DNA of 64,000 nt from Linnemannia hyalina (taxonomy: Eukaryota; Mortierellomycota; Mortierellomycetes; Mortierellales; Mortierellaceae). The notes beneath the pieces were generated by a model, which made no database searches, was not told the DNA's origin, and saw only the letters and a program-made list of their open reading frames with translations. Location: assembly GCA_019671135.1 (NCBI GenBank), contig JAHRHY010000020.1:248001-312000 (forward strand). The letters are read 5' to 3'. Positions 46,325-57,602 of this stretch are shown piece by piece. Position 1 is the first letter of the stretch; every line of letters begins with the position of its first letter. The position numbers and the translations under genes were made by a program.

Positions 46325-48132
46325 ATGCATGACGACAACATCCCTCACACTAAAACGGCTGCAGCAACAATCCAACCCCAAACAAAATCAAGTCATGGAT
46401 CCTCCCATCCTTCCTCCCCTTCTCAACCCTCAGACCTCCTTATACTGTATTTGACCCTCCTTTTTGCAATGGCACCTTTTGCTTATTATTCCCAGTGGGC
46501 GTGGAGACTCTACGCTGCGCTCACCTCCTTTATTATCATTTCTACAAACATAGAATAGAGGCGCAGACTATAGCAGACACCGACTCGGACATTATCATGG
46601 ATGACACAGTGACCTCCGCAGAGGCACCACCAGAGAAGACAGCAACCCCAATGACGTCCCCATCATCTCCTCCAACCGTAACTGAGATCACAGAAGCAGT
46701 CGACAAAACAACTCTCGATGACGACAAGCGAGCTCAGGGTCAAGGAATCGACCAGAAAGACTTGGAAGCAGCAGAACAGGGAGACCCTACCGCTCAGAAC
46801 AATATAGGCGATCAATACCGTTTCGGCAAAGGAGTTCCACAAAACTGTACAGTCGCCATGGAGTGGTACCGCAGGGCTGCGGATCAGGACGATCCCAGAG
46901 GGCAATGGAGTGTCGCCCAGTTGTACGACTACGCCCTCGGGGTTCCTTTGAACTACTTGCTGGCGATGGAGTGGTACCAAAAGGCTGCCGCCAAGGGCTA
47001 CGCCCCATCCCTGTGTGCTATCGGAGACCTGTATGCGAATGGGCAAGGGGTTGAGCAGGATGATACGACGGCATGGGAGTGGTATTCAAAGGCGGCTGAG
47101 CAGGACCACGCGGAGGCAGAGTTTCAGATCGGAGAGATGTACCGGCTAGGGCAGGGGGTTCTTGTTGACGAGGCAAGCGCTTTGATGTGGTTCGACTGCG
47201 CAATGGAGCATGGAGATGTGGATGGGTGGGGAGATTTCACCAGGGCTTCCATCTACATCTTTGGCGTTGGTGTCGAAAAAGATACGACGGTCGCTTTTGA
47301 GTGTATGTTGAAGGCGGCGAAGAAGGGGCATCTGAATGCGCAGGTCGCTGTTGGGGCCTGGTATCATTCTGGTACGGAAGTCCCCCAAGACTACGGCAAG
47401 GCAATAAAGTGGGTCACCAACCCTGCCACCCAAGGGCTTTCTTCCGCTCAACAGATGGTCGGGACAATGTTCTATCACGGACAAGGCGTGCCACAAGACC
47501 AAGCACAAGCGTTCCAATGGTTGCTCACGGCGGCCAAGCAAGGATACCAGGTGTCGATGACAGACGTCGGGCGCATGTACTGCAACGGCACAGGCGTCGG
47601 TCAAGACTACGAACAAGGTCGGCTTTGGCTCACCAAGGCCGCAACTAAAGGTCGCGCACATGCTCAACGCGAGCTCGGATTTCTGTATTTCGAGGGACTC
47701 GGCGGACCCGTTGACCATCCAACCGCATTCGAATGGTTCCTTAAGGCCGCCGAACAAGACCACCCCGCCGCCCAAGCCGACGTCGGCAGCATGTACCGTC
47801 ACGGACGTGGGGTCGACCAGGACCTGGAAAAAGCCGTAGAATGGCTCCTAAAGGCCGCCAAACAAGGCCGCCCGAACGCCCAACAAGAGCTCGGCGCCAT
47901 GTACTACCTTGGCGACGGTGTTCCCCAGAACCGATCGCAAGGTTTTCAATGGTGTCTACAGGCGGCTGAGCAAGGGTATTCTCAGGCACAGAGCGACGTC
48001 GGGGCGATGTACAGTCTTGGGAACGGAACGTTCCAGAATTATATAAAGGCTGTGGAGTGGTTTAGGAAGGCTGCTGAGCAAGGGCATGCGCACGCGCAGT
48101 TTGAGTTGGGCAATGCGTATATTAGTTATTAA
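46325..48132 (+). pseudogene. Sel1-repeat protein with C-terminal frameshift
   Basis: Two exons, 46325-46446 and 46554-48132, give 566 residues as read. The short first exon is a His/Ser/Pro-rich tail, like the gene at 21761. About 12-13 Sel1 units follow, in the same order as in the genes at 19768 and 48788; the first unit is partly deleted (RAQGQGIDQKDLEAAEQG). At the end LGNAYISY meets a stop at 48130-48132. Shifting by one base continues as KGVARDFGRAVELFKLAAVQ and ends with a stop at 48239-48241, matching the last unit of the paralogues. One surplus T at about 48128-48129 explains it. The truncated protein may still fold, since only one unit is lost. It could also be an assembly error. 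Confidence 0.8.
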
Positions 48133-48314
48133 GGGTGTTGCACGGGATTTTGGCAGGGCGGTTGAGTTGTTCAAGCTGGCGGCGGTGCAAGGGCATGAGC
48201 AGGCGCAGGCAGTTTTAGATCACCTCACTAATGATGACTGATCGACCATTCATAGCATTAGCGCAGCAACAAATAAAAATCCTGAATGTAAATAATTGGG
48301 AAGAATTGTTGTAT

Positions 48315-48386
48315 AGTCCCCTCCCCAAAAAAATGTATCGAACTAAAGAAGCCCTCTTAGTTCGAAACATTTTGGGAGGGGACTGT
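48315..48386. mobile_element. 72-bp mariner-type MITE (foldback)
   Basis: Near-perfect inverted arms (TAGTCCCCTCCCC...TGTATCGAACTAA and TTAGTTCGAAACATTTTGGG...) with a loop of about eight bases, flanked on both sides by TA. The terminal CAGTCCCCTCCC and TA target duplication are typical of Tc1/mariner MITEs. It lies just 3' of the frameshifted Sel1 gene. Confidence 0.7.
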
Positions 48387-48387
48387 A

Positions 48388-48787
48388 CATGCGCATGGTT
48401 CTCAAAAAGAGTGAGGTATAAAAGAAGAATAAGAAAAACAAAACAAGGAGCATGAGCAGACAACACAATGTCCCGCTTACCTGCATTGCCTTCCTTAAGT
48501 CGATTTAAGCATTTTTACTCCCTCTAATTGGTCGGGATCCGAAACATAGTCGCACGTTCTGAAAAATCGGCCACAAGAACTGAGCCTCCACGTCCTTCAC
48601 AGGGTTTATTCCTTTTTTACCGCCACCCAATCTACTCACTTTACTTTTCTTCATCATCTACATTTCGTTCGTCATTAGGACACATTACCTTTACCAGGAA
48701 CCACGATCCCTCTTTTCGGACACCCTGCGAGCATCTAATCACCCCCGACCAACCAACCAACACACTCTCCGAATCAGGACACCAACA
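48388..48787. other. promoter region of the next Sel1 gene
   Basis: Spacer with a CT/A-rich leader (48590-48787) ahead of the ATG at 48788. No other feature. Confidence 0.5.
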
Positions 48788-51241
48788 ATGAATTACATCA
48801 ACAACAGCAGCACCCTCCCCTCCGTGCAAGCAATGCGAGCCGTCTCCAAAGAAAGCGTCGACTCCCTCCCCACCCCCACCTCCTCTTCCCCCTCCTCCCC
48901 CTTCCCATCCACAGTAGCAGGAGGACCAATTGTCCACATCGGCTGCTACACAGACCCCGACACCCACAAGGACTTCGTGCTCTGGGAGGATATCCTGTTG
49001 GCGTTCAAGAACGCGGTTCATGTCCGCCTTGGGTCTAGGGTTGTACCTTTTTCGAAGGGGACTGATTTTCGGACGTAAGTTTTTTTTATTTGTCTTCTTT
49101 TTTTTGGTCAACGATTTTGGTGTTTAAGTCCCATAGTAAATATTTGCTTACACTTTATGCATTCTCGTTTTTGCAATGAAAGGCTGGAACCCCGCAGGAT
49201 TGCTGCAGTCTCGGATGCAGTTCTGGACATTGTTATCGAAGACCCTGTCACCCCTTCAGAGCCACCATCACCAGCACCATCATCAATGCAGGCGACAACT
49301 TCGCTAGGAACACCCCACAATACCCAACAGGTCATATCACCACCACCCTCAAAATTATTGCTGGAAGAGTCCCAGGAGACACCCTCACCACCACTGCCGT
49401 CAAAGACGTTGGTGGAAGAAGTCCAGGAGACGTCTTTGAAAGTGGAGGTTGCCACTGGACCCAACTTGTCATCATCTGCTCCCAAGGAGGCGACAAAGCA
49501 TGAAGTCCAAGACTCCGGCACCAGGCCGACAGAGATCACCCCACCATCCACCGCCTCCACCAGGAGAGCCCCCCAAGCCCCACAAACTCCACAGGCGCCC
49601 CAGAATCTGGCAGCAGCATCTGCAACCACAGAGGTCACGCAAACAATCCTCAACGCGAGTCTGGGCGACAAGGACGCGCAGGTGACTCTAGGAAACATGT
49701 ATGCGCGAGGACAGGGGGTTGATCAGGATCATGAAGCTGCCATGGATTGGTTCCGCAAGGCGGCGGAGAAGAACGATCCTGTGGCACAGAATAGGATTGG
49801 AGACCTTTATCGGTTGGGTCATGGGGTGGAGCAGGATTTTTCGGCGACTATGGAGTGGTATAGGAAGGCTGCAGGCCAAGATGATCCGACTGGGCAGTAT
49901 AACGTTGGGCAGTTGTATGACTATGCGCTTGGTGTTCCGCTGAATTACACTCTGGCGATGGAGTGGTATGAAAAGGCCGCTGCCAAGGGATACCCACCTG
50001 CACAGCACAGTATCGGAGACTTGTACTCGTATGGTCAAGGTGTCGGGCAGGATTACGGCAAGGCAATGGAATGGTACACCAAGGCTGCCCATCAATGCCA
50101 CGCAGAGGCAGAGTTCCGGATTGGGACAATGTTTGAGGAAGGTCAAGGAACGCCCAAGGACGAATCCGTCGCGCTGGCATGGTTCAAGAGGGCAGTCGAG
50201 CATGGAACCACTAATGGCTGGAACGTGTACGCCCAGGGATATATCTATTTCCGCGGACTCGGGGTGCCTCAGGATTTCGCGGTGGCGTACGAGTGCTTTG
50301 TCAAGGCAGCGGAACAAGGCCACATTCCTGCCCACATCGAAGTCGGCAACATGCACTATAAGGGTATTGGTGTCCCCGTCGACTACACCAAGGCAATGGA
50401 TTACTTCCTCAAGGGCGCGTCTCAAGGGCGCGCCGACGCGCTGCAACAAGTCGGCGGGATGTATTACCACGGACAAGGAGTTCCCCAGGACTTTTCTGAG
50501 TCCTTCAAGTGGCTCTCCCAGGCTGCCCAGTACGACTTCTTACCAGCGATGACAGATATTGGACTCCTCTACCGCAGCGGACTGGGCGTCGCCCAGGACT
50601 ATGACCAGGCATTCTTCTGGCTCTCCAAGGCAGCGCAAGGAGGTCGCGCAAACGCCCAGCGGGAACTCGGATTTATGTACCACCGCGGTCTCGGCACACC
50701 TCAAGACCTCCAACTTGCATTCGAATGGTGCCTCAAAGCTGCCGACCAAGGCCACGCCGCCGCTCAAGCAGACATCGGAACCATGTACCACCACGGTCGC
50801 GGCACGGCCCAAGACCTCCCAAAGGCCATCGAATACCTCCTAAAAGCCGTCGACCAGAACCTACCCGTAGCTCAACAAGAACTTGGCGCGATGCTCTTCA
50901 TCGGAGAGGGCTTCCCCGCCAATCAATCGGTAGCCTTCGAACTAATCCTGAAAGCCGCTGAACAAAGCCACGCCGAGGCGCAGTCCAACATCGGAGTGAT
51001 GTACAGTACGGGCCAGGGCACCTTCCAGAACCACATCAAGGCTGTAGAGTGGTGGAGGAAGGCTGCAGAGCAGGGCCATGCGCCTGCTCAGTTTGAGCTG
51101 GGATTGGCGTATTTGGGGGGAAAGGGTGTTGCGGTTAGTGTTGCGGGTGCTAGGGAGTTGTTCGCTCTTGCAGCAGCGCAAGGGCATGAGGAGGCGAAGG
51201 CTTATTTGGAGTACATTCAGAACAATAACCTTGAGCAGTGA
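48788..51241 (+). CDS. Sel1-repeat protein with N-terminal conserved module
   Basis: Two exons, 48788-49074 and 49183-51241, give 781 residues in phase. The intron splits the same N-terminal module as in the gene at 9090: HIGCYTDPDTHKDFVLWEDI, ARVVPF-type strand, then LEPRRIAAVSDAVLDIVI. A Pro/Ser/Thr-rich linker of about 130 residues leads to 14 Sel1 units (LGNMYARGQGVDQDHEAAM to LGLAYLGGKGVAVSVAGARE). The repeat order matches the genes at 19768 and 46325. A probable cytosolic scaffold; partner unknown. Confidence 0.92.
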
Positions 51242-51713
51242 CCTCAGCAACATGTTCACGTTCTATTAAAGCGAAGCGCTCGTTGTGGTACTTTCGTCCG
51301 TCCTCTCTTTTTGTTGATGAGTGGCGCCCATATGTGTTTATCTGCTTTCTTTGTTTGCATGTGTCAATTGTGGGTAAGTGAGTGCTGTCATGTTTCTTTT
51401 CAAAGAAAGGAAGGATGGAAGGAAGGAATGAAATCCGCATTATTCAGCCACCCTCTGACGCAAGTCGGCCAATAAAGTAAGAGAGGTAAAACGAGTTCAT
51501 CACCCTCTCCTTTTTTGCCGCCATCTCCCTTCCACCGTTCCCACGCCCTTCTTTTTTTTCTTTATAACCCGCACCCGCTTTCATCTTTTTCGCCTTTTTC
51601 TTCTCTCAACCTTCACCTTCTCCCAACCCTCACCTTCTCTCAATCCTCACCTTCTCTACATCCCGTACCTATCAGCCCTCTTCGCCCCATTTTTACTGAT
51701 ACGTCACAGTACC
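51242..51713. other. promoter region with 18-bp tandem repeats
   Basis: CAACCTTCACCTTCTC, CAACCCTCACCTTCTCT and CAATCCTCACCTTCTCT are tandem at about 51606-51660, followed by the CRN leader TTTTTACTGATACGTCACAG just before the ATG. Confidence 0.6.
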
Positions 51714-51716
51714 ATG
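51689..51716 (+). promoter_or_regulatory. conserved CRN leader, copy 1
   Basis: TTTTTACTGATAC..CA.TACCATG directly before the start. The same leader precedes the CRN genes starting at 60825 (minus) and 61199 (plus), although their upstream bodies differ here. Confidence 0.55.
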
Positions 51717-54581
51717 GCCGATAACCCTCTGACTCCGTTTTGTCCCATTGATGGGCAGTCCACATCAAACGCCGACCCTGTCTCTGTCCCATCTCCAGAG
51801 GCTGTGGGAGTGCTCAAGGATCTTACCAAGCACAAGAGGTCACCTGAGTTCGACGACATTGCTGCGGACAAGCTTACCCTCCAGCGCGTCTTAACCAAAG
51901 ATGACGACAACGACGACGCTACCATTGTGCTCGACTCTGTGTCTGAGCCTGAGAAGAAGAAACTCAGAGCGACAAGCGAACTCTCCGATGCTTTTGAAGA
52001 AACGCTACCCAAGAAAGCGATCCATACCGTCGTCCAGCGACCTCCTCAAGGTAGTGCAAACACTCTTTGTTCTCATTGATAAACCTAGCACTTATACTGT
52101 GTCCATTGTGCATGCGCTAACTTATCCTCTCATCCAATTTCACAGACATAGTCCATGCACCTGTCCTTGCTCGAGCCTCTACTCCGCTCCCTAATCATCC
52201 CTCGGCTCAGTTTCGTACTAGCTCACCACTCTCTGTTCCGCATGTTGGTGAGTATAACATATATCGACCAGCATTAATTTATGTATATATTTGTTGAAAA
52301 ACGTAGCTAATACTATTCGTCATTTTTTTTCGACTAAAGGGATCATGGAAGTTATCAAAAAAATACAAGGATGCTTTCATCCTAACAACTGGGTATCGGG
52401 TCCTGTCCCACGGTTATCCTACAGCATGCCTTGGCAGGAACGTGCAATGGAACCGGCAATCGATCGAGTTGTGGAAAATGTCATAAATTGCTTATCTTGG
52501 CGACCTGGCCGACCGATTGAGAAGGCGTGTAACTCATTCCTTGTGTGCAGCGGAACAGCCGGCATTGGTAAGGATGCACTCATTTCATTGGTATCACTTG
52601 GCAATCTTCAGAGGCAACGTGTTAACGACTCGGTATTGAATTCATTAGGGAAAACGCGTTACGGAAGAGAGCTCTACCATGCCTTACGGCATGGACTTTC
52701 ACCCGCCGTCAAAGTAGAAGGGCTCAATTACTCGCCTTACTACTATTACATGCTACTCGATTTTAGCCGTGACGTTGGATTAAGTCAGACCGAAGACACC
52801 CTCTGGGCCGAAACCATCCTCGGCTTGCGTTTGGCTTACGCTCACTTCATCCATGGCAAATACTATCATGGATTTCTGGATTTCCTCTATCAAACTAAGG
52901 ATCACAAAGGGCTCTTTACGATCGCCAACGTCATTGTCGCCATACGCCAAGACCTAAAGCTTCCAAAGGAACAGCCACTCTTCCTTTTCCTCCACATTGA
53001 TGGATTTCACAGGATCTTAGCCCATCGAACGCGGGGAGCTAATCACACTACAGAAGGCCTCTACTTGTTCCAGAATATGATGCGTGAGCTAGGACCTTTC
53101 ATGAGTGGATCGATCTCGCCCAATATGGTACAGACATTTCTCTCCGGAACAACTCGGGAGGGCGTGTCTCTCGAACCGGCTTCCTACTCCTTCAAGTTTC
53201 TCAGCTGTCCACCGTTATCCATGGGAGCATGCTACGACATTATGAGCCATTTCACCACGCTCGCCAATGTCCGTCACTGCGAATGGATGCCAGTGATGGC
53301 GTTTTTTCATTTGCTGTCAGCCACCGGCGGTCTTCCACGAGCACTCCAACTGTTACTGGAGGAGCTTTTTGGGCGTCAACTAGAAAAATGCACCACTTTT
53401 CCAGATATGCTGCTTGACATAGACAAGAACGTGAATCGAATTTTCAGTCGAGTCGCAGACGAGCTCGACACTTGTTACCATATCACCACCTTTGTCCAGA
53501 CACATCAGGAACTTGTTCCTGCGCTTGTTCGTCTCTGCATTTTTCAGCAACCGTCACCGCGCACGCTCGCCCCATCCAACCGATTCCCCGAACTTACCTT
53601 GAAAGTCCTAGAGCGCTATACTCATGTGATTCTGGAAGAAATCGATGGACCCTACGGAAAAGTATTGGTCCGGATCCCCTTCTTCTTCCTACACCTTTAC
53701 AACGGAGGCAGCGATGAAGTTCGGAATAGCCTAGGATCCGCATTATTTTACGACTGGATGAAGGACTGGAAATGGAGATCTTTCGAACACATTATCGCCG
53801 AGTACGAGGCGCTCCGCACGAACCTTCTTATCGCTGATGGCCGCGAGGCAGCGACTCTCGAGGAAATCTACCAAGGAGCCGTTGGACGAGCAGAGACTTT
53901 GGGACGTATTGTCAAGCTGAAGAAACTATCGGTTATCACGGCAGCGCACCGATTCCCAGAGTCCGGAAGACTGACGGTTGGCGAGCAAGAACAGGATTGG
54001 AGGTCTGGCATTGTGATCAAGAATGCAAATGGAACGCAGTTCGGAGATGTGTGCGTTTATCGTGAGAAGGCAGACGGCAACAATGACGACATCATTTGTG
54101 CGCTGCAGACAAGGAAACTGGGGAATTGACTCTCAGCGGCGACCATCCAGAGCGAGCACGACAAAAATACAAGAGCGATCGAGATGATACCCGATGGATC
54201 GATCTTGGAGCAGGAAGGAATCAAGCGAGCGCGCACCATCACTGTCCTTATCACCACCACGGATACAAGGGATGATGCATTTCAAAAGCTCAGCGAGTCG
54301 ATCCCCAACGACTGTCTCTTGATCTACCGAGGAAATTTCACCAAGTTTTTTGGCGACGCATTCAGCATGTCAGCCTCCCTCGCAGCTTCAAAGGATCTCA
54401 ATTGGAATTTGCGACTCGAGAGACTCTAGGAAAGAAGCATAAGCTTGGAGACAAGGAGGTGGACCAAATCGTCGAGAATATGCCCTACCGCTCGTTTGAC
54501 GATCTCATTCAAAAAGTGCCTGCAATGGGCTCCAAAAAACTTGACAAGGAGATGGGATTCTTGCCGTACCAAGGGATCTAG
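51714..54581 (+). pseudogene. Crinkler (CRN) protein with P-loop NTPase, disrupted
   Basis: CRN proteins are modular effectors: a header for trafficking or recruitment, then an NTPase and often a nuclease-like body. Exons are 51714-52050 (header, ending KKAIHTVVQRPPQ), 52146-52247 (linker VHAPVLARASTPLP), 52340-52567 and 52649 onward. The intron 52568-52648 is 81 nt and has no stop, so it is easily missed; removing it gives the Walker A motif SGTAGIGKTRYGRELY. The body has LFLFLHIDGFHRI (Walker B-like strand). An in-frame TGA at 54127-54129 ends it at 715 residues. The same frame then stays open (AATIQSEHDKNTRAIEMIPD) to a TAG at 54427-54429, and a frame change there continues as GDKEVDQIVENMPYRSFDDL to 54581. 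Two lesions make it a probable recent pseudogene, or one with a shortened product. Confidence 0.8.
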
Positions 54582-56319
54582 CCTGAAAAAAAGCGCCGAG
54601 CAGAGTAACCTTTGCCACGGGTCCCTCAAATTAACCTTTTCTATCACATACACTCGAGCAGACATTATCTCCCATATACGCTGAAATTTCGCTTTTTCTA
54701 TCACATATACTTTTCTATCACAAATGCCTTTTCTATCACATACTGCCTTTGCTACATTGATAAGGCTATACATCGCAAAATAACACCAACATATTGTTTA
54801 TCAAGCCGAATAAAAAAAAAGATGTCTCCTCCTTAATTTATGAATATTCAATGGCTAGAATGAATATTTCCAGCAAGGGGATGAGTATGAGCCAGAAAAG
54901 CAAGTACGGGGTGCGTTGTTTATTTATTGATAGCGACGAGAAGCCCAAGAAAGTCGGAATCAAAGGCTCCATCCTCTTGATCATCCTCCTTCTCCAACAA
55001 CTACAACTTGCCGTCAGCCGACTCATCTGCGTCTAGAACCATGGCATCAACCTCAGCCGGAAAAAAGATGTCGTTGTGTTATGGATAGGTGTGAATCCTA
55101 CGTAAGGATTCACTTCTTTTTTCGTTTTTACTTGACGACGTGGATTAACCACCTGTTTGTCTCCACTCAGGCACCATTAATGCTGCTCAGGGACGAGCCC
55201 ATAATAAAAAACCAACCTCGTCATTCTTGAACAATTTCTGGCAACACTTCACACTTGGAACTCCCATTTGTTGTGGCATTGTGAGAGACAACAGTGCAAG
55301 TCTCTAAATAATGATGAAGGCTCATAACTAGAGCGATAGCTGCAAAAGTGAGAGGAGCGGGCGTGCTATTATTATTTTGCCTTCATTGTTTTGTGTCGAT
55401 ATGAATGTCCCGAACCCAAGGCAAGAGGAAAAAGGTGCCGTTGATGCATGTGCTATGCGCTGGTAATGCTGAAATGGCAATGGTGGGCATGTGCCTACTG
55501 AAACGCATTTTCAGTTCCGTAACAACGTATTTTCGATTAAGTCGACAACTGCTTGTGCGGAAAATGATGCGCTGGAACACCTGGACTGCACACACATGGC
55601 AGCGACACTGATCGTACCTGGGACGGTATTGAACATGGAAGGTTCTGTCCAATCACGGGTATCAGCCACATCAGTACCCCCTGCTTTGCTTTTTTTCAAA
55701 AAACGTATGAAAGCCTTTCTTTATTTCTTCACTCTTCCTCACCCTTCTTCATTTGCCTATTCACTTCCAACCTTTCATTTGCCTTTCTCCTAGATTTTTC
55801 CCAGCCTGTCACCCCCAGGTCCACCCACACCCTCCCCTCTTCTCCCTTCACTCCTCTACGCACATTTTACTTTTCTTCCTTCCCACTCCACTCCCACTGC
55901 TTCCTCTTTCTCACACGCACATAAAAAATGCTACACACCAAGGGTTCTGCGCGACTCAAAATGCCCAACGCCCCTCACCCTCACCCACATAGACCTAGAC
56001 GACATTATCTTCATCTGCCATACTCACTCAGACACCAATATCGCGCTTGACAAAAATGATCGAACGAATGCGATTCTCTTCTCTTTTCCTCAAACGATCC
56101 CTTTGACATGCTACCTCTGTATATTAAATATTATCCTTCATTGCTCCGTTATCGCTACCAGATAGTCGTTTAGAATGAATGTGTTTGTTTATCCTCGTTG
56201 CTACTTCATCAACGCTTCCTTTCTATCGTCCTTCATTTTTCCTCCCTCAATTTTTCTGCCACAATCACTCTCATTTCTTCATCATTTCACACACATATTC
56301 AGTCTCAGCTGTTCGCCAT
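54582..56319. other. repeat-rich, gene-poor region
   Basis: TTTTCTATCACA occurs four times at about 54639-54740. On minus, about 54920-55060 reads as a relic (PAEVDAMVLDADESADGKL, stop, EDDQEDGAFDSDFLGLLVAI). A 23-bp palindrome lies at 55091-55113 (GTGAATCCT...AGGATTCAC). 55700-56300 is CT-rich. No intact gene. Confidence 0.45.
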
Positions 56320-57090
56320 GAAGCCTCTTTTCAGGTCGACAAAGGACAACATCAAAACACAGCTGTGTCAAGGCAGATCGACGCGGCAGGTGGAAGGCGC
56401 CCTCCATATATCGCGCGAATTTGGTGGTCAAGCTGCGTGCAGCGATCATGAAGGATGGCAACGAAAGTATCCCAGCACCAAAAGTCGGCAGACCAGCAAA
56501 AGTGCAAGATATTAGGACCAAGGGTTGTACAATAATAGTCTGCTCCCCTCTAACCATCTTCCCGTCTGGTCGCTTCCCCATCTAACGACTCCTCGTCTAA
56601 CCACCGTCCCATTTAACCATATCACCACCTAACCACATCACCACCATCCTGGAGCTCATAGCCTACCCTATATAAATACCCTGGCTTCCCTGTACAATAA
56701 ACATGATCCTTTTCTAGCCTTTCCTCCTCGTGCCTAGTTCTCTCTTGTCCTTGCTCTCGTTCTTGTCTCCCTCTGTTCTCTTGTTCATATCCTTTCGTTC
56801 TCCATTATTACAAACAGTACCCAAGAGCTCCCAACACCAACTCAGCAGCAAATCCCTTGTGAGAAACCTACAAACCCTTGGTGTGGCCTAGGAGCACGTC
56901 CAATGTCTTGGCGAGGGACCTGTCTACAGCCGTACAATCAAGCATTATCTGGAAGCGGATGGGATCTGGGTATTTGTCAAACCAACAGCGCCAGTACTTG
57001 AGCAGGAACACATCGATGAAAGATTTGAATTCGCCAAGCAGCACAAAAACTGGACGGTGGAGGACCGGAGGGATGAGAATGTTATGTTCT
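56320..57090 (+). pseudogene. Tc1-type transposase relic split by an LTR
   Basis: Starts MKPLFRSTKDNIKTQL and reads through a helix-turn-helix region (STRQVEGALHIS). A frame change near 56412 leads into VVKLRAAIMKDGNESIPAPK and VGRPAKVQDIRTK. There an LTR interrupts (56523-56820). With the LTR and one target copy removed the frame continues, meets a TAG, and goes on as VYSRTIKHYLEADGIWVFVK and FEFAKQHKNWTVED. The catalytic DDE part is mostly missing. Confidence 0.7.
56523..56820. mobile_element. solo LTR, 298 bp, with exact CCAAG target duplication
   Basis: Begins GGTTGTACAATAATAG and ends ATTATTACAAACAGTAC. CCAAG stands at 56518-56522 and again at 56821-56825. A TATA-like CTATATAAATACC sits near 56670. 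Excision restores the Tc1 reading frame, which confirms the borders. Confidence 0.75.
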
Positions 57091-57602
57091 AAAAGATATC
57101 GGGAAAATGGAGATGGGAAAAGAGAAGTGAGGATTAGTATGGGCTAGAAGAGTAGTTTCCAAAGTTTGAAGGCAACTGGAAGGTGTTAAGACTCCTTACA
57201 CCACAAAAAGAGATTTTTGGGTTGAATTAGAATAACTGATTCATTTGAATGGGTTCATTTCGATTCCAGCGATGAGTCGATCTTGGTTGATGCAAAAAAA
57301 AAGACAAGCGGTGATGAATGAAGTTGCGAATCAAGGGAATGAGTGACAAGAATCTGATCGCTGATTGATCAGCTGGTCATCAAGAGTAAGATGTAAATGG
57401 CAAAATGAGCAGATCATTGAATCAATTTTCTAAGCACTGTAGAGGCTGATACAGGACAAGATGGCGAAACCAAGTACTCCAAGTACACGATCAAGAGCTA
57501 TGCCAAGTTTCGCCTGTTGAGTATGGATGGACGCCGGAGCCGATAAAGGCCATGTGTGACAATGAAATGAGCGTCTTTTATTCAAAGACTTGCAGCAAAC
57601 GA
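57091..57602. other. repeat-derived spacer
   Basis: The part 57254-57360 is a diverged copy of the repeat family at 62064-63525 (ATTCCAGCGATGA, ATGCAAAAAAA, GAATCAAGGGAATGA in the same order). No gene. Confidence 0.6.
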
